64,000 nucleotides of DNA from Akkermansiaceae bacterium (GCA_018402445.1 JAGYIT010000017.1:310001-374000), one strand, 5' to 3'. Shown: positions 8,691 to 17,678, counted from the first letter of the stretch. Made by a program: numbers and translations. Notes: a model not told the origin generated them from the sequence alone.

Positions 8691-9929
8691 TTAGTTTCCC
8701 TTGAGGTTGAGGTTTCCGCCCATTTCCCAGTTGCCCTGGGTGGAGAAGGAGCCGTCGTTGAGGAGGCGGAGGGTGAGGTTCGGTTCCTTGGCGCGGGCGA
8801 AGTAGGTTCCCTGTTTCACCCACGGGTAGCCGCCGTGGATGATGATCTCGCCGGCCGGAACGTTGTAGGTGAGAATGCGCCCGCTGGCCTGCACTGCGTC
8901 TTTCCCGCCGACACCCTTTTGGTCGATTAAGACCGCGCCCTCCGCGACGAGCTTCTGGACATCTCCGAAGTTGCCCATGCCGCCCGGTTCCTTGGCTTTC
9001 CCGTCTGCTTCCTTTTTCGCGGGCTTTTTCTCGAAGAATACCTTGAGCTGTTGTGCGCCGTTGAGGTTGAAGCGCGGATCGGTGACCTTGACGTTTTTCA
9101 GATAGACGAGCACGCCCTCGTCCGCGTCGAAATACATGCCGCCTTCGCAGGTGATGAGGGTGTCGTCGGGGCCGGGATTCACCTCTAACGGCTGGGCCTC
9201 CGGTTCGGCGGCCTCCCCGGTGGAGGCAGTTTCGATCCCGCTGGTGTTGATGAAAGTGAGCGCTGCGGCGGAGGCTTTTTCCCCCAGATCGACGGATTCG
9301 GAAAGGCTCGCCTCCATGGCGGCGGAGCGTTTGTCTGCTTCCGGTTTCGCGGGTGCGGAGTCTGCCTTCATCGAGGCGACCTCCTCCTCGGTGACGAAAG
9401 CGGGAGGGAGGGCGACAAGGGGTAATGGCGCGAGGCAAAGGGCGAGGAGCGCCGCGGCAGAGAGGGGTTTGGTGTGCATGGAGGTGGCGGTGGGAGGGGC
9501 GGAAATCCAGGTGGTCGCGGGGCCGATCAGGAAGCCCTCGCCTTCCCGCAAGGCATACACGAGGCCGCCGCCGAGGGCAACCAGCCTGTCGGTGGTGATT
9601 TCCACCGGCTCGTCCGCGAAAAGCCGGGTCTTCGCTTGGTCGAAGAGCGCATGATCCATCTTCACCTTTCCTCGCAGGCTGCGGTCGGCATTGAAGAAGC
9701 GGATCAGGACATTCTCGCCCTGCACCCGGTCGGAGTCGATCAGGGTCATCGTCTCCGCCTTGAGGTCGCCGATGAGGTTGCGGTTCTCGTCGTATCTGGG
9801 TAGCAGCACGCCCTTGAGCACGCTGCCGTCCGGAAGGAGGGAAACCGGGTTTTTCCTGGCGTCCTGAGCGGCACCCTGGGCGCAAAGCGCGGGGGTGGCG
9901 AGCAGGAGGATGGAGAGGAAACGTTTCAA
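8691..9929 (-). CDS. LptC-like and LptA/OstA-like fusion protein
   Basis: Periplasmic lipopolysaccharide-transport component, inferred from content and position just upstream of lptB. From TTG 9929 the product (412 aa) starts with a signal peptide (LKRFLSILLLATPALCAQG) and an LptC-like domain (VLLPRYDENRNLIGDLKAET, later KVKMDHALFDQAKTRLFADE). At about residue 151 a second Met opens another signal-like stretch (MHTKPLSAAALLALCLAPLP), followed by a linker and an OstA/LptA-like domain (DTLITCEGGMYFDADEGVLV, LKNVKVTDPRF, GNWEMGGNLNLKGN). No stop codon separates the halves, so either it is one fused protein or a stop has been lost; ATG 9479 could also be an independent start. A further TTG at 9995 is in frame. 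Confidence 0.7.
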   Translation of the reverse strand: MKRFLSILLLATPALCAQGAAQDARKNPVSLLPDGSVLKGVLLPRYDENRNLIGDLKAETMTLIDSDRVQGENVLIRFFNADRSLRGKVKMDHALFDQAKTRLFADEPVEITTDRLVALGGGLVYALREGEGFLIGPATTWISAPPTATSMHTKPLSAAALLALCLAPLPLVALPPAFVTEEEVASMKADSAPAKPEADKRSAAMEASLSESVDLGEKASAAALTFINTSGIETASTGEAAEPEAQPLEVNPGPDDTLITCEGGMYFDADEGVLVYLKNVKVTDPRFNLNGAQQLKVFFEKKPAKKEADGKAKEPGGMGNFGDVQKLVAEGAVLIDQKGVGGKDAVQASGRILTYNVPAGEIIIHGGYPWVKQGTYFARAKEPNLTLRLLNDGSFSTQGNWEMGGNLNLKGN

Positions 9930-10059
9930 TTTCTCGGCGGTTGGGAGCTGGTTTTCGGGGAACCCTAACCGCTTCGCTTCGTCATACAATCGCAATGTAC
10001 GTCCGCGATTATTCCTGGGCTTTTCTTGCGGAACCGATGTCTCACCGGGGTGGTCTTTC

Positions 10060-10977
10060 CTAACGCACCGGCGTTTTCGAGAGCGCCATGCCGATCAATT
10101 CCAGTGGATCGAAATCCTGCTCGGAAAGGATGCGGTGGCGCATGACGGCGGGGAAGACGGCCTGCACATGGTCCGGATAGACGGCGGGCGCAGACTCCAG
10201 GTAGGCGTTCGCCCGCGCGGCGCGGAGGATCGCGAGGGAGGCGCGGACGGATACGCTTTCGTCCGATCCGGCGAGCTGCCGAAGCGACTCGCAAAGGGCG
10301 GTGATGTATTGCGCGACCGCCAGCGAGACGGGCAGCTCCGCCGCCTGCTTCTGGAGCGCGAGGATGGTCTCGCCATCGAGATCGAAGTCCGGCGCGGCTT
10401 CCGGTTCCGCCCCGCGGGAGGCATGGGAGAGGAGGATCTCCGTCTGTTTCCCGGCGTCCGGCAGGCTCATCTGGAGGGAGAGCAGGAAGCGGTCGAGCTG
10501 TGGCTCGGGAAGCGGAAATGTGCCGGTGGCGTGGGTGTCGTTCTGGGTGGCGATGACGATGAAGGGCCGCGGCAGGTCGCGGGTGATGCCGTCGATGGTG
10601 ACGCGGCCTTCGTTCATGCTCTCCAGCAGGGCCGATTGCACGCGCGGCGAGGTGCGGTTGATCTCGTCCGCGAGCAGGCAGTTGGAAAACACCGGCCCGG
10701 GGATGAACTCGAAGCCGCCCGTGGCAGAGCGGTAGAGGTTGTAGCCGAGGAGGTCGGAGGGGAGGAGATCGGGGGTGAACTGCACGCGCTTGAAGACGCC
10801 GCTCATGGAGCTGGCAAGGGTGTGGGCGAGCATGGTCTTGCCGATGCCGGGCGCGCCCTCGATCAGGACGTGGCCATTTCCCAGCAAGGCGGTGAGCAGC
10901 AGGCGCGACGCCTCTTCGGAACCGATCACGGTTTCGCTGAGATGCCGGAGCAAGGGGGCGAGGGAGTTCGGTGTCAT
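10060..10977 (-). CDS. MoxR-family AAA ATPase
   Basis: A 305-residue MoxR-type ATPase, a chaperone-like protein that usually works with von Willebrand factor A-domain partners. Walker A is GAPGIGKTMLAHTLA, Walker B CLLADEINRTSPRVQSALLE, sensor 1 VIATQND, and the FPLPEPQLDRFL segment is typical of the family. The C-terminal lid contains VSVRASLAILRAARANAYL. Its start overlaps the purN stop by four bases, so both are likely co-transcribed. The usual DUF58 and VWA genes are missing downstream, where the Lpt genes lie instead. Confidence 0.92.
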   Translation of the reverse strand: MTPNSLAPLLRHLSETVIGSEEASRLLLTALLGNGHVLIEGAPGIGKTMLAHTLASSMSGVFKRVQFTPDLLPSDLLGYNLYRSATGGFEFIPGPVFSNCLLADEINRTSPRVQSALLESMNEGRVTIDGITRDLPRPFIVIATQNDTHATGTFPLPEPQLDRFLLSLQMSLPDAGKQTEILLSHASRGAEPEAAPDFDLDGETILALQKQAAELPVSLAVAQYITALCESLRQLAGSDESVSVRASLAILRAARANAYLESAPAVYPDHVQAVFPAVMRHRILSEQDFDPLELIGMALSKTPVR

Positions 10978-11561
10978 GGGTTGAGCTGGGCCGCGTATCT
11001 GCCGATCATCTCCGGGTAAAGCCGGTGCTCGGCAAGCTGGATCCGGGCATGAAGGGTTTGCGGGGTGTCATCGGGGAAAACGGAAACCCTTTCCTGCCCG
11101 AGGATGGGTCCGGTGTCCATTCCCGCATCGACAAGATGGACGGTCGCGCCGCTTTCCAAAACGCCCGCCTCCAGCGCCTGCCGCCACGCCTCAAGCCCGG
11201 GGAACGCCGGGAGTAGGGAGGGGTGGATGTTGAGGATGCGGGAGGGAAAGGCGTCGAGCAGCGGCCGTTTCACCAGCCGCATGAACCCCGCGAGGCACAC
11301 CAGATCCACCCCCGCGTCCCTCAGCCGCCGCGCCATCTCTTGCTGCGCCTCCTCGGGAAATTTCATGAGGTGTCCCCGGCAATCGATCACCTCCGCGCGG
11401 ATGCCCTTCTCCCGCGCCCGCTCCAGGATGGCGGCGTTCGGGTTGTCGGAAAGCACCAGCGCGATCCGCGCCTCCAGCTCACCGGCTTCGATGGCGTCCA
11501 GGATCGCCTGCATGTTCGATCCGGTGCCGGAGCCGAGAATTCCAAGGGTGGGCATGGCCAT
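10974..11561 (-). CDS. purN: Phosphoribosylglycinamide formyltransferase
   Basis: Cytoplasmic enzyme of de novo purine synthesis that formylates GAR using 10-formyl-THF. It has the family motifs GSGTGSNMQAILDAI at the N-terminus, CLAGFMRLVKRPLLDAFPSR, the catalytic NIHPSLLPAFPG (Asn and His), and the Asp in VHLVDAGMDTGPIL. Length 195 aa is normal. It heads a run of minus-strand genes (purN, moxR-type, lptC/A-like, lptB) and overlaps the ATPase start by ATGA. A second ATG two codons in is also possible. Confidence 0.96.
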   Translation of the reverse strand: MAMPTLGILGSGTGSNMQAILDAIEAGELEARIALVLSDNPNAAILERAREKGIRAEVIDCRGHLMKFPEEAQQEMARRLRDAGVDLVCLAGFMRLVKRPLLDAFPSRILNIHPSLLPAFPGLEAWRQALEAGVLESGATVHLVDAGMDTGPILGQERVSVFPDDTPQTLHARIQLAEHRLYPEMIGRYAAQLNP

Positions 11562-11685
11562 GGTTTAGCCCGCCCGGCGATTCTGCCAAGATTCAAATAT
11601 CGATGCTTTTCACCAGCCCGACGTGCGAGCCGGTCTCCGCCGCTACAGGACAGTGACTCAGCAGAGGAGCAGGCAGAGCGGAAAT

Positions 11686-14514
11686 TTATTTCGGGGCGGA
11701 TTCGAGGGCTTGGAGAACGGACTCGAAATCATCCCACGCGTTCACCGGGATCGCGGTGTGTTTGCCGGAAATGCCGGTGGGTTCGGTGATTTTCGGGGCG
11801 AGTTCCTTGGAAGGGGTGGTGTGGAAAAAGGCGGGATCGCCGCCGAAGCGTTTATTCCAGGAGGTCGCCAGCGCGGCGAGCTGCTCGCCGTAGAGGGCAC
11901 CCTGGTCTTCCGCGACCATGTCCTCGTTGGCGATGAACACGATGCCCTTGAGCGCGGCGGGAGTGAAGGAGACGGTGAGGACGTTGTAGGTCTGCGAAGC
12001 CTTGGTCTTCACCGAGTTGCCCATGGTCGGGTAGCTGCCCCATGGCACGCCATCGGGGACGCGCTTCGTGGCCATCATTTCCGGGACGTATTCGCCCCAT
12101 AGATTTTTCCAATCCGCGATGTGGCGGCGGACGTTGGCGTCGAAGAACGGGTTGCCGGGGCGGATGGCGGCGAGTTCCTCAAAGTCGGATTTCAGGCTCG
12201 GGGCGAGGCCGAGGTGCTCGGGGGCGATCCATTCCTTGATCGCGGCGTCGGATTCGCCTTTGCCTTTGACTGTTTGCATCAGGATGATCCCGACGGGACG
12301 GCCGGATTTGGCGGCGAGCTTGTTTCCAAGGGCGGCGGCGAAACCGTCGGCGTCTTCCCAGAAAGAGGCGAAGCGGTTTTCGGGGGTGGTGGAAGTGGCG
12401 ACGGAGAAGCGGCGCGGCCTGTCCGACCTGTTGCCTTTTGCCATGCGTTTCATCATGCGGACGGGTTGGGCGGATTTTTCCGTGACCTCCGTTTTCGGCA
12501 AGTTGGCGGGCGCGGCGACATACCAGACATCGCCGATGATGATGTTTTCCGCGATGTGTTCGAAGGCGGTTTCGCCGTTGATGGTGAAAACGGCTTTGAG
12601 GGTTTTCGGGTCGGCGCTGGCGGGCATGGCGGGGACGGTGAAGCTCCACTCTTTCATTCCTTCGGTGACGGGGATTTTTTCCTCAATCCCAGCGAAGCTG
12701 AAATGGATGACCTTTTCGCCTTCGGTTTCCGGTTCGCTCCAGATCGGGGCGGCGGCGCCCCAGAAGGTGATCGGCATGTCGGCTTGGAGGACAGCGTTGT
12801 CGCGGAACTGGGTGCTGAGCAGCGGCATCTTGCGGTAGTTCTCCTTGATTCCGCCCGCGTTGGGATCGGGGGTGACGCCCGCGATTTTCATCGGCTTGTC
12901 GGGCCAGGTTTCGGAGGTGACGGGTTTGTTGTCGTAGTGGATGAAAGGGGTCATCGGCAGAAGCGCCTTGTTGTAGAGGGCGGGGCGGAAACCGATGCCG
13001 CCGGTGCCGTAGGAGACGCCGCGCGGGGCTTGCACGGCGGGAGAGGTGACGACGGCCTTCGCGCCATCGATTTTCACCGAGGCCGGGTGCCAGACGCGGT
13101 CTTCGCCGGCGAGCCAGAAATGTTTCACCTGCACCGCGCCGTCGGGGATGGGCTTCGGGGTGGCGAGGCCGTCGGAGGTTTCCGAGGGTTTCCCGGAGTT
13201 GCTGAGCGTTTCCGCGACGACGAGGCCGCCCTCCGCGTGGTCGAACTCGATGGTGAGTTCCGCGCCTTTCACGGAGTAGGCCTTGAACATCGGGCCGTCG
13301 GCGGCGACGTCCTTGCCGTATTGGTTTTTCAGGGCGTGGAGGGCGAGGCGCTGGCCGGGGAGGGCTTTCTGGTAATAGTGGATCGAGCCCTCAATGTCGA
13401 TCTGGCTGGCCATGCCGGTGTGCGGGATGTCGCGGGCCATGAAGGTGCCGAGGCGCATCTCGGCGGTGGGGCCGATGTCGGGGAAGGTGTCCTTGGAGGT
13501 GCTGAGGTTTCCGGGGCAGTAGAACTGGTGGAAATAGACGGGAAGTTCCGGGTTGTCCCACTTCATGCGCCAGCCGCGGATGAGACTGTGGAGGTTCGGG
13601 TAGTATTGGAGACCCGCTCCCATGTTCGCGTAGCCTTGGTTCCAGATCGCACCCTTGATCGCGTAGGGGACGACGGGGCTGAGGCGGCCGTTGAACATCC
13701 ATGAGGCGTCGCGATTGCCGTTGAGGTTGCCGGGGGGCTTGGCGGAAACGTTGCCCGACTCCAGCTCGGTGTAGAACGCGTCCCAGGCCGCCTTGTGCTC
13801 GGGCGTGGTGGGGTCGGTCTCTAGGATTTTCCTGTGGAGGGATTTCGTGTAATCGTCGGTGCCTCCGGCGAAGCCCTCGCGGGGCACCCATGCCTCGATG
13901 GCGGTCTGGCTGAAGGAGCAGTTGAGAATGCCAACGGGCACGCCGGTTGCCTGATGGATCTTGAGCGCGAAAGCGAAGGCGACGGCGCTGTAATCGTTAA
14001 ACTCGCCGTTCTTCCACTCGCCGGTGGCGCGCTCGATGGGGTGCAGGGCGGCGTAAACGCTTTTCACCTCGAACTCCCGGATCGGCGGCGTCTCGCCCTT
14101 TTCCGTGAGTTGCGCGATGAGGGTGGAGACGGAGCTTTTCGAGGCGATCCACTGCATGTTCGACTGCCCGGAAGCCATCCATACCTCGCCGACGAGGAGG
14201 TTTTTGATGGCGACTGTCTTTCCTGCCCCCTGTCCCCCGTCCCCTGATTCCTGGATCACCATCTCGGCGGGTTCGGCGCTGGCTTTCAGGGGAGCGAGTT
14301 CGACCGTCCATTTGCCATCGGCTCCGGCCTTCGCCTTTTTCTCCTGTCCGGCGAATTTCACGGCGACCTCGGTGCCCGGCTTACTCCAGCCCCAGACCGG
14401 CACAGCCATGTCGCGCTGGAGGACGGCGTTGTCCGCGAAAGGCGCACCGAGTTCTAGAGCGGAAGCGGAGGTGATCAGTGTGAGGAAGGCGGCTAGGAGG
14501 CTTGGAAATTTCAT
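11686..14514 (-). CDS. Tandem-domain sialate O-acetylesterase, secreted
   Basis: A 942-residue exported esterase expected to remove O-acetyl groups from sugars. The start at ATG 14514 gives a clear signal peptide (MKFPSLLAAFLTLITSASA); an upstream extension to 14628 is unlikely. The first half has the family opening FADNAVLQRDMAVPVWGWSK, the catalytic-serine block MASGQSNMQW, and later KGAIWNQGYANMG and YFHQFYCPGN. The second half repeats the opening (FRDNAVLQADMPITFWGAAA) but the serine block has become WYVAAPANLPKTE, so this second domain looks catalytically inactive. It stands alone between purN and PEP-CTERM genes. Confidence 0.87.
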   Translation of the reverse strand: MKFPSLLAAFLTLITSASALELGAPFADNAVLQRDMAVPVWGWSKPGTEVAVKFAGQEKKAKAGADGKWTVELAPLKASAEPAEMVIQESGDGGQGAGKTVAIKNLLVGEVWMASGQSNMQWIASKSSVSTLIAQLTEKGETPPIREFEVKSVYAALHPIERATGEWKNGEFNDYSAVAFAFALKIHQATGVPVGILNCSFSQTAIEAWVPREGFAGGTDDYTKSLHRKILETDPTTPEHKAAWDAFYTELESGNVSAKPPGNLNGNRDASWMFNGRLSPVVPYAIKGAIWNQGYANMGAGLQYYPNLHSLIRGWRMKWDNPELPVYFHQFYCPGNLSTSKDTFPDIGPTAEMRLGTFMARDIPHTGMASQIDIEGSIHYYQKALPGQRLALHALKNQYGKDVAADGPMFKAYSVKGAELTIEFDHAEGGLVVAETLSNSGKPSETSDGLATPKPIPDGAVQVKHFWLAGEDRVWHPASVKIDGAKAVVTSPAVQAPRGVSYGTGGIGFRPALYNKALLPMTPFIHYDNKPVTSETWPDKPMKIAGVTPDPNAGGIKENYRKMPLLSTQFRDNAVLQADMPITFWGAAAPIWSEPETEGEKVIHFSFAGIEEKIPVTEGMKEWSFTVPAMPASADPKTLKAVFTINGETAFEHIAENIIIGDVWYVAAPANLPKTEVTEKSAQPVRMMKRMAKGNRSDRPRRFSVATSTTPENRFASFWEDADGFAAALGNKLAAKSGRPVGIILMQTVKGKGESDAAIKEWIAPEHLGLAPSLKSDFEELAAIRPGNPFFDANVRRHIADWKNLWGEYVPEMMATKRVPDGVPWGSYPTMGNSVKTKASQTYNVLTVSFTPAALKGIVFIANEDMVAEDQGALYGEQLAALATSWNKRFGGDPAFFHTTPSKELAPKITEPTGISGKHTAIPVNAWDDFESVLQALESAPK

Positions 14515-14597
14515 GGTGGGTATGGGGTGGCGTTTACTGGAAAATGGTGGCTGGTCTTTCAGGAAGTGATCGGTGATCGGCGGGCGGGTGGAGAGGT

Positions 14598-14645
14598 GAA
14601 GAGGTGAACCACGAAAAACACGAAGCACACGAAAGAGAATTGGAC
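14598..14645. repeat. Dispersed intergenic word repeat (CACGAAA type)
   Basis: Upstream of the esterase gene lies a periodic stretch, ACCACGAAAAACACGAAG then CACACGAAAG, of the same general kind as the other short dispersed intergenic repeats in this window. Confidence 0.5.
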
Positions 14646-14666
14646 TGATGCCCGCGCGCGGAAAGG

Positions 14667-14697
14667 AAAAACCCCTTCCCGGTGGGCGGGAAGGGGT
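14667..14697 (-). terminator. Rho-independent terminator of the PEP-CTERM gene
   Basis: A perfect 10-bp stem, ACCCCTTCCC (14671-14680) with GGGAAGGGGT (14688-14697) and a 7-base loop, followed on the minus strand by a T run. It lies 26 bases after the stop of the PEP-CTERM gene and before the esterase gene. Confidence 0.85.
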
Positions 14698-14722
14698 CTT
14701 GGTGAAATCTCTAGGGCGGAAT

Positions 14723-15550
14723 CTATTTCCGGCGGCGGAGGAGCATGAGCGCGCCGATCCCGCCGAGGAGGGCGGCGGATGGCTCGGGGATAAGCGTTCC
14801 CGTCACGCTGATGTTGTCGAAGGTCGTGCTCGTGCCATAAAGGTCGGCAACGCCGATGTAAGCTTCAGGATCCGAGAAGGTGTGACCGGTGATGGAGAAG
14901 GTCGAATGGGCGACCCAGGCGCTGCCATTCCAGCGCAGCGCCGTGTAAGACGCGTCACCCGTCGTGCCGCTTGTCGGAGTCCAGGTGAATGAGGATCTAT
15001 ACCACGTGTTGTCGGCGAAGCCTGCGTTACCTGTTGGTGCGTAGGTCGCGACGTTGGCGCCATTCACAAAGCGGGATTCGGCGTTCGCCTAGCCGAAGCC
15101 GCCGTTGGCGTGCTGTATGGAAAGGAACTGGCCGGCGTTGCTGCCGCTGATCGTCCCCGCCTTGATGTCCCCGAAGAGGAAACCTGCGGTGTCATACTGG
15201 GCGCCGTTTGTGATCAGGAAGTCGTAGCTGCCGGTGATCGATTGACGGACATCGAAGCCAGCTGTTGATCCGCTGTTTACCAGGAAGGAATAGGGGAGAT
15301 TGGTGCCATGGGTCGGGTTGTTGCCTACCAAGACGCCGCCCAGACCTGTGCCGGTGCTACCGCCATCGGCTGCGGATGTGGTGTAAGTCCCGTTGGTGGC
15401 AGGGGCACCAACGCCGGAGTGGACATACCCCCAGCCAACGGGGACGGTTGAACTCCCGGCGGTCTGACTTTCGAAGTCGAGTGTGATCGTTGCGGCTTGG
15501 ACGGAAGTGGAGAATGCTATGGCAGTGAGAATGAATCTTGCTGGTTTCAT
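14723..15550 (-). pseudogene. PEP-CTERM protein gene interrupted by an in-frame TAG
   Basis: Read on the minus strand from ATG 15550, the product has a signal peptide (MKPARFILTAIAFSTSVQA), then TITLDFESQTAGSSTVPVGW and a beta-rich domain with SGSNAGQFLSIQHANGGFG. A single TAG at 15091-15089 follows. In the same frame the sequence goes on with ANAESRFVNGANVATYAPTG, FDNISVTGTLIPEPSAALLG and a membrane helix ending MLLRRRK, a typical PEP-CTERM sorting signal for exosortase-dependent surface display. Both halves together make a normal 274-residue protein, so the stop is probably a recent nonsense change (one substitution from CAG) or a sequence error. Confidence 0.75.
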
Positions 15551-15586
15551 GGGATTTTAGGGATGTGGAGGGAAACTCGCCGACAC

Positions 15587-16363
15587 TTACCTGCGGCGGC
15601 GTAGCAGTATGAGCGCGCCGATCCCACCGAGGAGGGCGGCGGAGGGCTCGGGGATGGCGGTGAAGCCGACTTCGCCGAATCCGACGCGGGTGTTGGTGGC
15701 ATATGGGCCGGCGGCATGTTTGTTCAGGATTTCAATCGCGACATATTGCGCCGTAACCCCTCCCAGGGAATACACCCCTTGCGGCGTAGCGTTGTTATTA
15801 TCAGCTAGCGTCAAGACGCTGGAGCTGTTCACTTTCGTCCATGCGGCCACACCAAAATCGTAATCCACCGATGTGGTGTTCGTAGGCCCTTGGTTTGCGG
15901 GCACGACAGGTGAAGTGCTGTAATAGAGATTGAAATCCTTCATCGTATTCGTCCCAATCTGGCGGCCATTCCAAAGATACATTTCATCTAATCCTACCGT
16001 GGGGGAACCCAGGTTGAAAATGATCCAACCTATCTTGGAATTGATGGAAGTGGTCGCATCCAGAATCGCATCGGACTGCCACTCGTCTCTATACTGACTG
16101 CTTGTGATGGTCCAAGTGGATGGATCACCCTCCCCGGCGGGCCATGTTGGAGGGGCGGCCACATAATTGTTCGCCTGCCCGTTCGTCCAGTCGTATCCGT
16201 TCATCCCCGAGCCGTTATAAACATCCGTGATGTTACCGCCGAAGTTGTCCCTGTTGTTGTGCCCATAAGCGATGGTGACGGGAATCACGGTGGCGGCGGT
16301 GGCCGCTTGATGGAGCGCGATGGCCGCGAGCGGGGCGGCGAGGAGGAGTCCTGTAAGCTTCAT
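15587..16363 (-). CDS. PEP-CTERM sorting-domain protein
   Basis: A 258-residue secreted protein with signal peptide MKLTGLLLAAPLAAIALHQA and the C-terminal signal IPEPSAALLGGIGALILLRR, meaning recognition motif PEP, a short helix and a basic tail. The body is beta-rich with Asn/Tyr/Trp-rich stretches (TIAYGHNNRDNFGGNITDVY) and a discoidin-like segment (WQSDAILDATTSINSKIGW). The start at ATG 16363 fits the signal peptide. It is divergent from the GntR/LacI-type regulator gene, 132 bases apart, which may control it. The function of the body is not recognised. Confidence 0.85.
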   Translation of the reverse strand: MKLTGLLLAAPLAAIALHQAATAATVIPVTIAYGHNNRDNFGGNITDVYNGSGMNGYDWTNGQANNYVAAPPTWPAGEGDPSTWTITSSQYRDEWQSDAILDATTSINSKIGWIIFNLGSPTVGLDEMYLWNGRQIGTNTMKDFNLYYSTSPVVPANQGPTNTTSVDYDFGVAAWTKVNSSSVLTLADNNNATPQGVYSLGGVTAQYVAIEILNKHAAGPYATNTRVGFGEVGFTAIPEPSAALLGGIGALILLRRRR

Positions 16364-16495
16364 GTTTTTTATTGTTATGGCTAACGCGTGGGGATTGCGA
16401 CTGCCGGGTTGAGAGACAAACTCGCATCCCCGAACCCTTTTCCAACCATTTCCGGCTTCCCACACCATACCCTTTTGGGGTAAGGCTTCGTGAGT

Positions 16496-17563
16496 ATGAA
16501 GCCGATCCGTCTTTTTTCCGCCGCTGAGCAGGTGGCCGGGTATCTGCGGGATATGATCGTGAAGGGAGATCTTTCCGGTGAGATGCCGGGGATCCAACGG
16601 TTAGCGGGGGACGTGGTGGTGAACCACAAGACGGTGGAGGCGGCGCTGGTGATTTTGGAGAATGAGGGTTTTTTGGAGCGGCAGGGGACGGGTCGGCGGC
16701 GGCGGATTCTGGTGCCCCAGGGCAAGAGGAAGAAAAAGGCGCTACGGATCGCGATTCTGAACTATGAGCCACTGGAAGCGGTTGAGCGGTTTGTGATCGA
16801 GCTTCGACATGCGCTACTGAATGCGGGGCACGATGCGTTTTTTTCGGAGAAATCGCTCTTACAACTGAGCATGGACAAGCGGCAGGTAGCCGAGCATGTC
16901 GGTGAAACGGAGGCAGATGCTTGGGTGGTAACCGCGGGTTCTTTGGAGGTTTTGAAGTGGTTTATGGAAAGCGGAGTTCCCGCGATGGCGTTGTTTGGAA
17001 GGCGACGGAGTCTGGCGATGGCAGGGGTGGGGCCGGACAAGGCTGCGGCGTATTCTGTGATGACACGGCGTCTGTTAGAACTTGGGCACCGGCGCATTGT
17101 ACTGCTGGCGAGGCGCGCGCGGCGGTTGCCCGAGCCGGGCTTGCCTGAGCGGATGTTTCTCCAAGAACTGGAGGCGCAGGGGGTCGCCACGGGGAACTAT
17201 CATTTGCCGGATTGGGAGGAAACGGCAGAAGATTTCCATGAGCGTTTGGAGAATCTTTTCCAAATCACACCGCCGACGGCCTTGATCATCGATGAGGCTC
17301 AATTCTACTTCGCAGCGTTGCAGTTTCTGGCGTTCCGGGGGTTGCGTGTGCCGGATGATGTCTCGCTGGTCTGCACGGACGGGGATCCGGCCTTTGCGTG
17401 GTTTCGCCCCACCGTATCGCACATCGCTTGGGACAGCGGCAGGGTGGTGAGGAGGATCGTGCGGTGGGCGGGAAACGTGGCGCGGGGCAAGGAGGATCAG
17501 AAGCAGACATTGACGAAGGCGGAGTTCATCGAGGGTGGCTCGGTGGGGCCGGCGGCTAGGTGA
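16496..17563 (+). CDS. Transcriptional regulator, GntR-type HTH with LacI-type sensor domain
   Basis: A 355-residue regulator. The N-terminal winged helix (about residues 5-75: SAAEQVAGYLRDMIVKGDLS, then VVNHKTVEAALVILENEGFL, then ERQGTGRRRRI) is GntR-like. The rest is a periplasmic-binding-protein/LacI-type effector domain, visible in LLELGHRRIVLLARR, MFLQELEAQGV and LRVPDDVSLVCTDGDPAFAW. Such hybrid regulators are common in Verrucomicrobia next to sugar-degradation genes. ATG 16496 is chosen; a GTG two codons upstream is possible. It is divergent from the PEP-CTERM gene and convergent with the sulfatase gene. The ligand is unknown. Confidence 0.85.
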   Translation: MKPIRLFSAAEQVAGYLRDMIVKGDLSGEMPGIQRLAGDVVVNHKTVEAALVILENEGFLERQGTGRRRRILVPQGKRKKKALRIAILNYEPLEAVERFVIELRHALLNAGHDAFFSEKSLLQLSMDKRQVAEHVGETEADAWVVTAGSLEVLKWFMESGVPAMALFGRRRSLAMAGVGPDKAAAYSVMTRRLLELGHRRIVLLARRARRLPEPGLPERMFLQELEAQGVATGNYHLPDWEETAEDFHERLENLFQITPPTALIIDEAQFYFAALQFLAFRGLRVPDDVSLVCTDGDPAFAWFRPTVSHIAWDSGRVVRRIVRWAGNVARGKEDQKQTLTKAEFIEGGSVGPAAR

Positions 17564-17604
17564 TGGCTGCGGTTGAGAAGCCAAGTCCGATTCGCCGCTT
17601 TTCA

Positions 17605-17650
17605 AAAACCCTCTTCCATTCGTGTGATTCGTGAGATTCGTGGTTGAAAT
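17605..17650. repeat. Dispersed intergenic word repeat (GTGATTCGTG type)
   Basis: TTCGTGTGATTCGTGAGATT followed by CGTGGTTGAAATTC between the regulator and the sulfatase genes. A close relative (ATTCGTGTGATTCCTGAAATTCGTGG in parts) occurs at about 60828-60856. Confidence 0.6.
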
Positions 17651-17678
17651 TCTTTACCATCGCAAGGAGGGGCGCCCA

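Noticed and set aside
12121..13704. 527-codon plus-strand reading frame
   Set aside because: Antisense to the sialate O-acetylesterase; low-complexity Gly/Asp/Val composition.
15089..15091. Pyrrolysine or programmed readthrough at TAG
   Set aside because: No pyl genes or readthrough context are visible, and a simple nonsense change or error explains the stop.
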